A stretch of DNA of 60,731 nucleotides from an uncultured Alphaproteobacteria bacterium (GTDB taxonomy: Bacteria > Pseudomonadota > Alphaproteobacteria > RF32 > CAG-239), in NCBI GenBank assembly GCA_944391415.1, contig CALXTM010000009.1:1-60731 (forward strand), read 5' to 3'. Below, piece after piece: positions 1 to 8,348 of this stretch (the first letter of the stretch is position 1; each line of letters starts with the position of its first letter). The notes under the pieces were generated by a model. It saw only the letters and a list, made by a program, of their open reading frames with translations. It made no database searches and was not told the DNA's origin. Made by a program: the position numbers and the translations under genes.

Positions 1-35
1 ATTGCCTTCCTTGTTTATGTTTGTTTATATCTTTT

Positions 36-68
36 AGCCCTAAGCCATCATGCTTAGGGCTTTATATT
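36..68 (+). terminator. Rho-independent terminator at left edge
   Basis: A perfect 10-bp stem (36-45 with 52-61, 6-nt loop) is followed by a T-rich tract on the plus strand. It probably ends a plus-strand gene lying left of the window, and also lies beyond the end of the minus-strand gene at 110-442. Confidence 0.6.
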
Positions 69-109
69 TATCCGTTACATTAATTTTTTGTCCGGAAAAA
101 GTTACTTTT

Positions 110-442
110 TTAGTATTGCCGGCAGATGTTGAGTGTGTTGTCCCATGTTCCATGCTCGACTGCTGAGCAATTAAGACTGTCTTTAATCGGTGAGCTGTTG
201 TCTAGCAGTAAGAAAATAATCAGGCTTGAAAAAAAGACCGCATAAGAAATTTTGCTTATCTTGGGAAAAATAGTAAGTCCTATTGAGGCAACACAAGCAA
301 TGAGAGAGATGAAATATGCAAATAACAAATAAGGATTGATATTGGTTACTTCCTTATATTTTATTGCCAAAATCACCAACAAACAAAAGCCGATGAAAGC
401 TTTTGCCGAAAAGATAAGACCATGCCATAGTTTTTGTATCAT
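110..442 (-). CDS. Small multi-pass membrane protein, unknown function
   Basis: A 110-residue protein with about three hydrophobic segments (roughly residues 8-26, 36-56 and 64-80) and a short polar C-terminal tail with two cysteines. I do not recognise a family. The ATG at 442 has a GAGGAG-type ribosome site about 8 bases upstream, so the gene is probably real. It is the last of three consecutive minus-strand genes for small membrane proteins (657-800, 467-583, 110-442), suggesting one transcript. The membrane location is seen from hydrophobicity; any function would be speculation. Confidence 0.6.
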   Translation of the reverse strand: MIQKLWHGLIFSAKAFIGFCLLVILAIKYKEVTNINPYLLFAYFISLIACVASIGLTIFPKISKISYAVFFSSLIIFLLLDNSSPIKDSLNCSAVEHGTWDNTLNICRQY

Positions 443-466
443 TTTATATTCTCCTCATTTTCATTG

Positions 467-583
467 TCAAGCTAACACAATATAAAGCAGACTAAATAAG
501 GCGATAGCTATAACCGCACCCCAAGCATAAAAGAGGGATAATTTAAACAAAGAATGCAAACAAATTATAATCTTTTCGGTCAT
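467..583 (-). CDS. 38-residue single-pass membrane peptide
   Basis: A very short open frame starts at ATG 583, preceded by a good AAGGA ribosome site 7-8 bases upstream, and ends at TGA 467. The peptide has a short basic/polar start (MTEK) and then an almost wholly hydrophobic stretch (residues 15-38), as in one transmembrane helix. It sits 24 bases upstream of the 110-residue membrane protein on the same strand. No family is recognised. The ribosome site, helix-like composition and gene spacing support it, but it could be a leader peptide rather than an independent protein. Confidence 0.5.
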   Translation of the reverse strand: MTEKIIICLHSLFKLSLFYAWGAVIAIALFSLLYIVLA

Positions 584-611
584 TTGATTATCCTTATTTT
601 AATTAAAACGA

Positions 612-649
612 GCTGGCATTTAGGCGATAGATTTTTGCAAAATGCCAGC
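612..649. repeat. Inverted repeat between or within small ORFs
   Basis: A perfect 10-bp inverted repeat (612-621 with 640-649, 18-nt loop) lies between the 38- and 47-residue minus-strand genes, covering their gap. There is no T-run, so it is more likely an RNA stability or processing hairpin than a terminator. Confidence 0.5.
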
Positions 650-656
650 ACGGATA

Positions 657-800
657 CTAATCAAGAAAATTTCCAAAAATCATGGCCGCAAATATAACGC
701 TTGCCAAAGTAAAGCTACCCAATATTGAAATAGCTATGATATATAGAAATATTTTTAAGTATTTACCATTGTTTTTTGATATATTTTCCCACCAGTTCAT
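657..800 (-). CDS. 47-residue single-pass membrane protein
   Basis: An open frame from ATG 800 to TAG 657 with an AGGA ribosome site 7 bases upstream. The peptide has an aromatic/basic N-terminus (MNWWEN...KYLK) followed by a long hydrophobic helix from about residue 16 to 46, implying a single membrane span. It is the first of three small membrane-protein genes in a row on this strand. No family is recognised; the amphipathic start plus single helix resembles many uncharacterised bacterial membrane microproteins and type I toxin peptides, but no antisense RNA was identified. Confidence 0.5.
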   Translation of the reverse strand: MNWWENISKNNGKYLKIFLYIIAISILGSFTLASVIFAAMIFGNFLD

Positions 801-978
801 TACAATTTCCTAAGTATTGTTAGTTTTTATACAAAGCACGATAGAACAAAATAAAAACATTGTAAAGATAATTTTGGCAATATAGCAAGCATTTGTACTT
901 GTGCCATAAGTTGTTAGCTTGAGGTTAAAAATAAAAACTGCTTGCTAAAAAAAGCAAATTGTTTTAGGCTGATTTTGC

Positions 979-1194
979 TTGAGGCGAGTTGCCTTGAGTG
1001 TCCAAGATGTGGCCTTGCAAACGCCACTATCGATGAACATGATTGTCTTGATGGAGCAGGGCGCTCCGCTTGCTGCCCGCCATTACCAGCGCCTGATCAA
1101 ATTCTATGGCAAAAAAGTTGAGTTTTGTATCAATAACTGTATAGTTGTGGATTCAAGTTTAAATTTAATCTTGGATTTTAAGCTTCTGTTTTAA
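979..1194 (+). pseudogene. Truncated XRE-type HTH protein remnant
   Basis: The 71-codon open frame has no convincing ribosome site and opens with TTG shortly after an in-frame stop at 970. Its first 50 residues (LSVQDVALQTPLSM..IVLMEQGAP) read like the recognition half and following helices of an XRE/Cro-type helix-turn-helix domain, without the first helix. Bases 985-1130 are visibly more GC-rich than the neighbourhood, and the last part overlaps the end of cca on the other strand. I infer a 5'-truncated, transferred regulator gene. The family assignment rests on pattern only; it may also be a short functional gene. Confidence 0.35.
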
Positions 1195-2385
1195 AACGCT
1201 AATTTTGAACTCGCGGAAACGCGGGCCAAAGCTTTGGTCTTTGGGCAAAAGCTCAAAATTTTGCATGTCGGTGGCTTTGATATTTGATAAAATATCGTGA
1301 ACTTTTTGCAAAAAAGCAACATCTTCAGCAAAATCGGTTTGCTCTTTCTCACTGATATTGTAACTGCGGCCTAAAAAATCGGCTTGGCAAACGGTGATAA
1401 AATCGTTGATATCTTTGCCAAGAGATGCGACAAAATCAACCAAGGTGGCCATTCTCATCTGATGGACCAAGTGCAATTTCATATGTTTTTGACAACACAA
1501 AATGGCAAAGTTTTTATATTCATGTGGCACTTTAAGACGAGAACAGATGTCACTGATTAGTTTGGAGCCAGCATTGTCATGTCCGGGATGATGCGGCAGA
1601 GCGTCTTTTGGGGTGAGGGTTTTGCCGATGTCGTGCAGCAGGGTGGCAAACTTTATCTTGGGGCTTTGCAAAGCGACATTTTTTAGGCAGAGCAGAGTAT
1701 GCGCGCCGGAGTTGCCCTCGGGGTGATAGTCTAAGCGCTCGGGCGTTGCAAAAAGAGCTGCAACCTCGGGCAATATCTTGTCTAAGGCGCCACAGGTTTG
1801 CATGGTGGTGATAAATATAGCAAAATTTTTTGTCTCCAGAGCGCGATATATCTCTTGCCAGATACGTTCGGCCGAAAGATGTGATAACATATCATCATTA
1901 ACCATTTGGCGGGCAAGCGACATGGTCTGCGGTGCTATCTTAAAATTGAGCTGGGCTGAAAAACGGCACATGCGCAAAACTCGGAGCGGATCCTCTGCAA
2001 AATGAGGGCTAATGTGACGAAGAATGCCGTCTTTGATATCTTGTTGGCCGTTGAAGTAGTCGATGATCTGGTTGGTGTCTCTGTCCAAGGCAAGAGCATT
2101 ACAGGTAAAGTCGCGACGGATTAGATCTTCTTTGAGGCTGATTGTGGGCGAAAATTCAAACCTAAAATCACAATGTTTAGTGCCTGATTTTTGCTCCTTG
2201 CGGGCAAGGGCATATTCCGAGCCGTCTTGGGGGTTGATAAAAACCGGAAAACCTTTGCCAACCTGCTTAAAACCCAAAGATAACATTTCTTGCGGGGTTG
2301 AGCCGACTACGACATAGTCGATGTCGTGAGCGGGAAGATGCATTATTTTGTCGCGGACGGAGCCGCCCACCTGATAAATTTTCAT
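1165..2385 (-). CDS. cca: Multifunctional CCA tRNA nucleotidyltransferase
   Basis: The enzyme adds or repairs the 3' CCA of tRNAs. The 406-residue protein matches the length and layout of the E. coli-type bacterial enzyme: N-terminal nucleotidyltransferase with VGGSVRD near residue 6 and the metal-binding DID pair near 21-23, the RRDFTCNALA motif near 90-98, an RNA-binding middle, and an HD phosphohydrolase segment (LLHDIGKTLTP, about 250-260) found in the multifunctional form. ATG 2385 has an AGG-type ribosome site. Curiously, the tRNA-Thr gene at 16017-16092 already encodes its CCA, so this enzyme would mainly repair ends there. Confidence 0.93.
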   Translation of the reverse strand: MKIYQVGGSVRDKIMHLPAHDIDYVVVGSTPQEMLSLGFKQVGKGFPVFINPQDGSEYALARKEQKSGTKHCDFRFEFSPTISLKEDLIRRDFTCNALALDRDTNQIIDYFNGQQDIKDGILRHISPHFAEDPLRVLRMCRFSAQLNFKIAPQTMSLARQMVNDDMLSHLSAERIWQEIYRALETKNFAIFITTMQTCGALDKILPEVAALFATPERLDYHPEGNSGAHTLLCLKNVALQSPKIKFATLLHDIGKTLTPKDALPHHPGHDNAGSKLISDICSRLKVPHEYKNFAILCCQKHMKLHLVHQMRMATLVDFVASLGKDINDFITVCQADFLGRSYNISEKEQTDFAEDVAFLQKVHDILSNIKATDMQNFELLPKDQSFGPRFREFKISVLKQKLKIQD

Positions 2386-2543
2386 TACTGTTGCCTAAAG
2401 ATATGTTGTGGCTTATAAATATAGATGATGAGGGCGTATTTGTCATCATAAAAAATTTATTTTATTGATTTATGCAAAACTTGGCTTATGCTATCTCTTG
2501 ATATGAATAAAAATTGATATTTGAAATTAAGAATAGGCAGAAA

Positions 2544-3194
2544 ATGAAAAACACGATTATTTGGGATATGGATGGAACAATATTAAACACACTTGATGAT
2601 TTGCGGGACAGTGTTAACTATACCATGGAAAAATCTGGTTTTGGAACTTTTAATCATCAAGAAATTAAAGCAATGTTGGGTAATGGTTTGAAATTGTTGA
2701 TTGAACAAGCATTGCCCGAGGGCAGAAACAATCCAAAATTTGATGATTGTTTGAGGGTGTTTAAGGAGTATTATAATTTGCATATGAACGATAAAACCAG
2801 GCCGTATCCGCAAATTGCCGAGGTGATGGAAATACTGCGGAAAAAAGGATATAAACAGGCTATCGTTTCAAACAAAATTGATATGGCTGTACAAAAATTG
2901 GCTGAAGATTATTATCCATTTGTTGATGTGGCTTTGGGTGAGAGAGAGGGAATAAAGCGGAAACCTGCTCCTGATATGGTGGATTTGGCATTAACAGAGC
3001 TTAATGCCGCTAAAAATGAGGCCGTGTATATCGGTGATTCCGAGGTAGATTTGGCCACTGCCAAAAATTCGGGGCTTGATTGCATAAGTGTGTTGTGGGG
3101 ATTTAGAGACAGACAAGATCTTTTGAATGCCGGGGCTAAATATTTAGCCGAAAATCCAATGCAAATTTTGGATATTTTGCAACAGATGAGCTAA
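2544..3194 (+). CDS. HAD-superfamily phosphatase, phosphoglycolate phosphatase-like
   Basis: A 216-residue haloacid dehalogenase-type hydrolase. Motif I is WDMDGT (nucleophile Asp8, acid Asp10), motif II lies around VSNK (about 110), the motif III lysine is in KRKPAPDM (about 140) and motif IV is IGDSEVDL (about 160). The helical cap between motifs I and II and the overall size match the Gph/PGP group, whose members remove phosphate from 2-phosphoglycolate or related small metabolites; the substrate cannot be read from sequence. I chose ATG 2544 because the protein then begins just before motif I as usual; a TTG ten codons upstream is possible. Confidence 0.85.
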   Translation: MKNTIIWDMDGTILNTLDDLRDSVNYTMEKSGFGTFNHQEIKAMLGNGLKLLIEQALPEGRNNPKFDDCLRVFKEYYNLHMNDKTRPYPQIAEVMEILRKKGYKQAIVSNKIDMAVQKLAEDYYPFVDVALGEREGIKRKPAPDMVDLALTELNAAKNEAVYIGDSEVDLATAKNSGLDCISVLWGFRDRQDLLNAGAKYLAENPMQILDILQQMS

Positions 3195-3208
3195 TAATAG
3201 ATTATAGC

Positions 3209-3670
3209 TTATTTTTTAGTGCGTTTGGCTTGAAAAAATTGTTTTAATAAAGCAGAACATTCATCTTCCAAAATGCCACAAGTTACTTGTGGACGATGAT
3301 GGCATGTAGGTTGGTCATAGAATTTGATGCCGTTGACAACCGCACCGCCTTTCTCGTCATAGGCACCAAAAAACAGGTGATTGATGCGGGCAAATGAAAT
3401 GGCAGCCGCACACATGGCGCAAGGTTCCAATGTAACGTACATATTCATATCGCGCAGACGATTTTGCCCGAGCTTTTGGCAGGCATCTCTTATGGCCAAA
3501 ACCTCGGCATGGGCAGTGGCATCGGCACTGTGTTGACTGAGATTGTGGGCGGAAGATATGATGGCTCCGGTTGAGGGAGAGACAATTACGCAACCAACCG
3601 GAACTTCGTCGGCTGAAAAAGCTTGTCTTGCCAAAATAAGAGCTTGTTGCATGTAATAGGCGTCATCCAT
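3209..3670 (-). CDS. tadA: tRNA adenosine(34) deaminase TadA
   Basis: Deaminates the wobble adenosine to inosine in tRNA-Arg(ACG). The 153-residue protein has the cytidine/adenosine deaminase zinc site complete: HAE (His54, catalytic Glu56) and PCAMC (Cys84, Cys87). ATG 3670 has an AAAGG ribosome site. It is convergent with the HAD gene and its start lies only 68 bases from the start of rluB, so the two probably have divergent promoters. It clusters with cca, rluB and rsmD, all RNA-modification functions. Confidence 0.93.
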   Translation of the reverse strand: MDDAYYMQQALILARQAFSADEVPVGCVIVSPSTGAIISSAHNLSQHSADATAHAEVLAIRDACQKLGQNRLRDMNMYVTLEPCAMCAAAISFARINHLFFGAYDEKGGAVVNGIKFYDQPTCHHRPQVTCGILEDECSALLKQFFQAKRTKK

Positions 3671-3738
3671 GAAATATACCTTTTTTGTTGTATTTTTGAA
3701 AGATTATGATAGAAGAAATAAAAAAAGGAAAGAAAAAA

Positions 3739-4461
3739 ATGTCAATGCGAATTGCAAAATTTATGGCGCATGCCGGGGTGTGCTCCAGACGAGACGCTGA
3801 AGAGCTAATAAAACAACAACGAGTGACTGTTAATGGCGAGGTTGTTGTTAATCCGGCAGTAAATGTGACTGGAGACGAAAAAATCTTGCTGGACGGTGAA
3901 AAATTGCCCCAGGCAGAAAAGGTTAGATTGTGGCTTTATCATAAACCTGCCGGTTTGGTCACAACTCATAAGGATGAGAAAAGTCGCTCGACGGTATTTG
4001 CTAATTTGCCGAAAAGTTTGCCTCGTGTAATTTCGGTCGGAAGGCTCGATTTGAACTCTGAAGGATTGTTGCTGTTGACCAATAACGGTGAATTATCACG
4101 CAAGTTGGAATTGCCTTCAAACGGCTGGAGCAGGCGGTATAAGGTCAGAGTTTTTGGCAAAGTTACTAAAGAAATGCTTGATAAATTGAAAAACGGAATT
4201 ATGGTTGATAAAGTTGAATATGGTCCGATTAAAGCCGAGATTGAAACAACTATGGGGGCAAATTCGTGGATTATTGTTACATTGACCGAGGGTAAAAACC
4301 GTGAGATCAGAAAAGTAATGAAATATCTGGGGTTGGAGGTATCAAGACTTATTAGGCTGTCGTATGGACCGTTTCAGCTTGGCAACCTTAAAAAAGGTGA
4401 AGTGCGCGAGGTGCCGCAAAAAGTATTGCGCGAACAATTGGGAAATAAGTTTGAGATATGA
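3739..4461 (+). CDS. rluB: 23S rRNA pseudouridine synthase, RluB family
   Basis: Converts a specific uridine of 23S rRNA to pseudouridine. The protein of about 240 residues begins with an S4 RNA-binding domain (RIAKFMAHAGVCSRRDAEELI, residues 3-60 overall), followed by the RsuA/RluB/E/F catalytic domain with the signature GRLDLNSEGLLLLTNNG carrying the catalytic aspartate, and the ending motif EGKNREIRKVM. ATG 3739 is chosen because AAAGGAAAG lies 8-10 bases upstream; an in-frame upstream start at 3706 has no such site. Assignment to RluB rather than RluE/F or RsuA is by overall resemblance. It overlaps rsmD by 4 bases (ATGA), implying translational coupling. Confidence 0.88.
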   Translation: MSMRIAKFMAHAGVCSRRDAEELIKQQRVTVNGEVVVNPAVNVTGDEKILLDGEKLPQAEKVRLWLYHKPAGLVTTHKDEKSRSTVFANLPKSLPRVISVGRLDLNSEGLLLLTNNGELSRKLELPSNGWSRRYKVRVFGKVTKEMLDKLKNGIMVDKVEYGPIKAEIETTMGANSWIIVTLTEGKNREIRKVMKYLGLEVSRLIRLSYGPFQLGNLKKGEVREVPQKVLREQLGNKFEI

Positions 4462-4997
4462 GAATAATCGGCGGAAAATACAGAGGTAAAAAGCTTATCT
4501 CTCCGATGTCTGAAAAAATAAGACCGACATCAGATAAGGCGCGGGAGGCGTTGTTTAATATTTTACGCAGTCGTTTGGGCAGTGATTTTGGCGGGCTTAA
4601 GTTGATTGACGTGTTTGCCGGCAGTGGGGCGTTTGGTCTGGAGGCTATATCGCAGGGGTTTGCCGAGGTCGTGTTGGTGGATATTGATCCGACAGATTTG
4701 CAGAAGAATGTGGCATTGTTTGCTAATGAAAAAAATAAAATCGGTATTGTTAAAGCGGATGCCACAAAAAAATTGCTGCTTGATAAAAAGTTTGATGTTT
4801 TGTTTATGGATGCCCCATATCATAAAAATTTGACCGAAAAAGCGTTGATTGCGCTTAAAGACTTATTGAATAAGCAAGCACTTTGTTTGATAGAAGTTTG
4901 TCATGATGAAATTTGTAATCTGCCTGACGGCTATGAGACGGTAGACGAACGCAAATATGGACAAGCCAAAGTTTTAATTGCGAAGGTTACTTGTTAA
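4458..4997 (+). CDS. rsmD: 16S rRNA (guanine(966)-N2)-methyltransferase RsmD
   Basis: S-adenosylmethionine-dependent methylation of G966 in 16S rRNA. The 179-residue protein shows the family N-terminus MRIIGGKYRGKKL, the RPTSDKAREALFN motif, SAM motif I DVFAGSGAFGLEA (51-63) and the acidic VDID. The catalytic tetrapeptide reads DAPY (118-121) where the family normally has DPPY or DPPF, so one proline is replaced by alanine. It overlaps rluB by the ATGA quartet and overlaps the end of the convergent DUF2125 gene by 11 bases. Confidence 0.92.
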   Translation: MRIIGGKYRGKKLISPMSEKIRPTSDKAREALFNILRSRLGSDFGGLKLIDVFAGSGAFGLEAISQGFAEVVLVDIDPTDLQKNVALFANEKNKIGIVKADATKKLLLDKKFDVLFMDAPYHKNLTEKALIALKDLLNKQALCLIEVCHDEICNLPDGYETVDERKYGQAKVLIAKVTC

Positions 4998-6078
4998 AAT
5001 CTTTGATAGTCAAATTTTCAATTGAGATTTTACCGTCGGAATAACTTATTGGCGTTGAAACTGTCATTTCGCTGTCTTCAGGGTTTAGTTTGTAGGCCTT
5101 GTTGGAAAGCAAGATATTGGCAACAAAAACATTTTTACTCTCTAAGAAATTGTTTTCTTGAAGATCTTGCAGAAGGCGCAAGATGCCCTTGGACGAGGTA
5201 TTGAAATTAATCCGCGGAGAAAGTTTTTCGTTAAAGTTAATATCGCCACGTCCAACCAGGGTCAACGGAGACCATTGGACGATTAAATTGGGTATTTCGA
5301 TGAAACCGCCGTCATGTAGCCAGGTTTCTAAGGTCGTAAGCAAACTGGAATCGGGATTAACCCGGCCGATAATGTTGGCTTTGGCATAGAGCAAGGTAAG
5401 GTGAGATGATAACGGATAATTGAGCAGGCCGTTAATCTCAACATTGTTAACCTCAAACAAGCTTTCAAAAGATGGAAGAGTTATTGATGAGTTGGTATCA
5501 ATTCTGGTCTGTGGCAGGCTTTCCAACAAGTAGGTAATATTTTCTATTTTGGCAAAATCGTGGATGTTTATATCTTCAGAATGAAACATAAGGTTTTCGA
5601 AACCAGATGTGCCGGCGGTAATATCAAGAAATGTTTGAGCGCTGCTCATGTCGGAAAGAAAGTCGTTGAAAATAAATTTGCCGCCGCCTTCAGAGGTAAA
5701 ACGAATGCGCTTTGCACCGAAAATGTTGGGATAAGCGTTTATCTTGTCAAAGCGCAAAGTCCAGGTTAAGCCCTTGATGTTGTAAATTTGAAAATTGTCA
5801 ATGGTAACCAGAGGAAAAAAGAAAACAGAATTAAACTCTATCTTGTCATAAGATATATCAAGGCCTATTTCATTAAGCCAGCCAATTGTTTTGACCATTT
5901 CGGAGCGGATTTGTTTGATGGCAATGGTACGTGATGCCGTGATATAAATGCCGCCAAAAACTATGCAGAAAGAAAACAGACAAGCAAAAATCGCCGCAAC
6001 ACGATGTCTGATGAAAGTAAACGGCTTGGAAATATTGCTCCAAATAAGACCCAAATATTGCAAGATGAATTTTTTCAC
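4987..6078 (-). CDS. DUF2125-like membrane-anchored envelope protein
   Basis: A 363-residue protein with one N-terminal transmembrane segment (about 28-50) and a long beta-rich periplasmic part with repeating short strands and the phrase LVGRGDINFN near residue 275. This pattern fits the alphaproteobacterial DUF2125 family, distantly AsmA-like in build; no biochemical function is known to me. It starts directly after the plsC stop with no gap and is the last gene of the operon ftsE-ftsX-DUF218-plsC-DUF2125. The AsmA-like fold would fit lipid handling next to an acyltransferase, but that is inference. The family call is from pattern and neighbourhood. Confidence 0.6.
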   Translation of the reverse strand: MKKFILQYLGLIWSNISKPFTFIRHRVAAIFACLFSFCIVFGGIYITASRTIAIKQIRSEMVKTIGWLNEIGLDISYDKIEFNSVFFFPLVTIDNFQIYNIKGLTWTLRFDKINAYPNIFGAKRIRFTSEGGGKFIFNDFLSDMSSAQTFLDITAGTSGFENLMFHSEDINIHDFAKIENITYLLESLPQTRIDTNSSITLPSFESLFEVNNVEINGLLNYPLSSHLTLLYAKANIIGRVNPDSSLLTTLETWLHDGGFIEIPNLIVQWSPLTLVGRGDINFNEKLSPRINFNTSSKGILRLLQDLQENNFLESKNVFVANILLSNKAYKLNPEDSEMTVSTPISYSDGKISIENLTIKDFNK

Positions 6079-6846
6079 TTAGTTTGATCCTTGTTGTGTA
6101 TAAAGCATTTTTTGTAAGTGCGGATATTCTCTTATGGTTTCCATATTAAGTTCATGGCATTTTTGTTCAATAGAATTTTGCAGTTTTTCCATAAACTGTT
6201 GTTTGTTGAGGCCAGGGGCTATGGGGGGCAAAAATTCAAAAATTATTTTGCCCGGATAGCGGAAAAAGGAGTTTTTGGCCCAAAAAAATCCGGTGTTTGA
6301 GGCGATGGGAATGACAGGCAGAGCAAGATGCTGATATAAAAGAGCAACACCTGGTTTGTAAACCGGAGGTTGACCAGGGCGACGGCGAGTGCCCTCTGGA
6401 AAAATGACAATCGGGCGATGGTCGCGGTTCATTGCTTGGGCGTGGCGCAACATGTCTTTCATGGCTGCAGAACCAGCCGAGCGGTTAATCGGAATCATAC
6501 CATAGAGCGCCTGTGCCCACCCAAAAATCGGAATATACGTCAGCTCTTTTTTCATGACAAAAGTGGCTCGTTTGAGGTAGTTGCTTAAGACATAAGTTTC
6601 AACAGCAGATTCGTGTTTGCTGGCATAGATGCCAGATGTTTGGTTGATGTATTCTTGACCGCGGATTTCTATTTTGATGCCGGCAATGTATCTTAGGGAC
6701 AAGACAATGCCCGGAATGAAAAAATAATTCCAAAATTTCATGGTGGCATTGCGTGAAAATAAGCCAACAATTGAGTTGGTTATGCAACCAATGGCAATGA
6801 TGCCGTAACAGAATATGTTAAAAATAAGAGAGCGGATAAACAGCAT
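6079..6846 (-). CDS. plsC: 1-acyl-sn-glycerol-3-phosphate acyltransferase
   Basis: Transfers an acyl chain to lysophosphatidic acid to make phosphatidic acid at the inner membrane. The 255-residue protein has an N-terminal hydrophobic segment (about 5-30), the acyltransferase motif HESAVE (His78, Glu83, an HX4E form of HX4D seen in alphaproteobacterial homologues), IPINRS (about 118) and FPEGTRRRPG (about 148-157). It is fourth in the ftsE-led minus-strand operon, 24 bases after the DUF218 gene. Confidence 0.9.
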   Translation of the reverse strand: MLFIRSLIFNIFCYGIIAIGCITNSIVGLFSRNATMKFWNYFFIPGIVLSLRYIAGIKIEIRGQEYINQTSGIYASKHESAVETYVLSNYLKRATFVMKKELTYIPIFGWAQALYGMIPINRSAGSAAMKDMLRHAQAMNRDHRPIVIFPEGTRRRPGQPPVYKPGVALLYQHLALPVIPIASNTGFFWAKNSFFRYPGKIIFEFLPPIAPGLNKQQFMEKLQNSIEQKCHELNMETIREYPHLQKMLYTQQGSN

Positions 6847-6870
6847 GATAATCCTTCAGATGTTTGGGGT

Positions 6871-7437
6871 TTAGAATAAATTTCTTACATAAGCATATAA
6901 AAATTTATTATATTCTTTGAAAATAAGCGAGAAAGTTTGCCAACTCGTCCACCATTTTTTTTCGATGTTTTCGGAATAAACCGGATGCAATATAATCTTA
7001 AGATCGGGATTGCAGCGGCGAAATTCCGTTAAAGAACGCAAAATATGGTAATTAGATGTAACAAGCCGAATCGACTTGATATGGTTTTTTTTAATCCATT
7101 GCGTGGTTTCTTGTGCGTTTTCAACCGTATTGGATGCATTGTGGCCAATATCTATATTGTTTTTGCGTGGAACAGAAAAGCGTTGGGTCGCTTGAATGTC
7201 ATGCAGGGAAATGTCTTTGTCGACACCTGATATAAAAAGGCGATCGGCGCGGCCATGGGATAAGAGATTGACTGCTTCGGTAATGCGGTTGCGGCCACCG
7301 GTGAGTGCTATTATGGCGTCGGTCTTATCTGCGGTGTCAGCAGAAAAATGATTGATCTGCCAGGCAAAAACAAAAAAGCCAATAAGCCAAATCAATAATA
7401 CGGCAAGACCTGCAAAGAGACATATTCTTTTGATCAT
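6871..7437 (-). CDS. DUF218 (YdcF/SanA-like) membrane protein
   Basis: A 188-residue protein with one N-terminal transmembrane helix (about 4-24) and a single DUF218 domain, recognised by DAIIALTGG..R..EA, LFISGV, HNASNTVENA and VTSNYHI.RSL. Family members such as YdcF, SanA and ElyC act at the cytoplasmic membrane and are linked to envelope or murein processes, but the reaction here is not known. ATG 7437 overlaps the ftsX stop in an ATGA quartet, indicating coupled translation; an upstream start at 7530 would lie wholly inside ftsX and is rejected. Confidence 0.82.
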   Translation of the reverse strand: MIKRICLFAGLAVLLIWLIGFFVFAWQINHFSADTADKTDAIIALTGGRNRITEAVNLLSHGRADRLFISGVDKDISLHDIQATQRFSVPRKNNIDIGHNASNTVENAQETTQWIKKNHIKSIRLVTSNYHILRSLTEFRRCNPDLKIILHPVYSENIEKKWWTSWQTFSLIFKEYNKFLYAYVRNLF

Positions 7438-8348
7438 AGCATCTTCTTTAGTGTTTTCTTTACGGTATAATAAGCCGTAAGCATTGCAATTAACATCGAA
7501 AATAACGGTAAGGCAAAAATGATGCACCAATCAAAAATACTTAACCCGGCCTCACTAATAATTCCTCCCTCAATGTCAACAGCCAAATTGCCGATGAAAA
7601 AGATGGAAGGAATGGCAAATAAAAGGCCGATGACACCACCCATAAAGCCCAAAAAGGCCATGCGTTTGGCATATTGTTGAGCAACATAGGCATCTTTGGC
7701 ACCGACAATATGAAGAATCTCAATTATGTTATGATGCAGCCCCAAGCTCATTTGGGTGGTATAAAAAATTGCTCCGGAAGTAATTGCCGCAACCAAAAGC
7801 AAAATCGTGGAGGCAATAAGATTTAGGCCGTCGGCAAAAGCAATAAGTTTGTTGAGCCAAAGCTTGTGGTTGTCTAAGGAAGCCTGCGGAGAGGCAACGG
7901 CCAAATCTTGAGCAAGCTGTGTAAAATCAATATCGGCATCGGGAGAAATTTTGACATCAATAATGCGCGGAGCCGGAAGATCGTTGATGTTTACCTCATC
8001 ACCGAGCCAGGGGCTTAGAAGTTCGTTTAGTTGTTCATCCGAAAGAGGTGTTACTTTGAGGACACCATTGACCGACTGCAAAAATTCGACAGCTTTTTCT
8101 TGATAGGCTAAAGCAGCCGCTTTGGCCTTGTCTTTGTCGGTTTCATCGGTGGGGATTATTTGAACGGTAAGAGACCCCAGAATACTGCGATTCCAATTAT
8201 TGATCATCGAATCGATAGATAAGACACCAGACAAAGTTATAGCAAAGATAAAAACCGCAATCGAAATAATTACTTGCAAAAATACAGAAGTGTTTTCACC
8301 TTTGAGCGGAAGCTCCTGCTTGCGGGAAATGTATATGTTCTCAGACAT
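7434..8348 (-). CDS. ftsX: Cell-division ABC permease FtsX
   Basis: Membrane half of FtsEX, which couples ATP hydrolysis at the divisome to activation of periplasmic murein hydrolases. The 304-residue protein has the FtsX plan: short cytoplasmic start, first transmembrane segment at about 23-45, a periplasmic domain of about 130 residues, then three transmembrane segments (about 175-200, 225-250, 275-297). It overlaps ftsE by 8 bases and the DUF218 gene by 4, so the three are tightly coupled. Confidence 0.92.
   Translation of the reverse strand: MSENIYISRKQELPLKGENTSVFLQVIISIAVFIFAITLSGVLSIDSMINNWNRSILGSLTVQIIPTDETDKDKAKAAALAYQEKAVEFLQSVNGVLKVTPLSDEQLNELLSPWLGDEVNINDLPAPRIIDVKISPDADIDFTQLAQDLAVASPQASLDNHKLWLNKLIAFADGLNLIASTILLLVAAITSGAIFYTTQMSLGLHHNIIEILHIVGAKDAYVAQQYAKRMAFLGFMGGVIGLLFAIPSIFFIGNLAVDIEGGIISEAGLSIFDWCIIFALPLFSMLIAMLTAYYTVKKTLKKML

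Noticed and set aside
827..907. 26-codon minus-strand frame upstream of the small membrane genes
   Set aside because: No ribosome site and no recognisable membrane or leader pattern; likely random.
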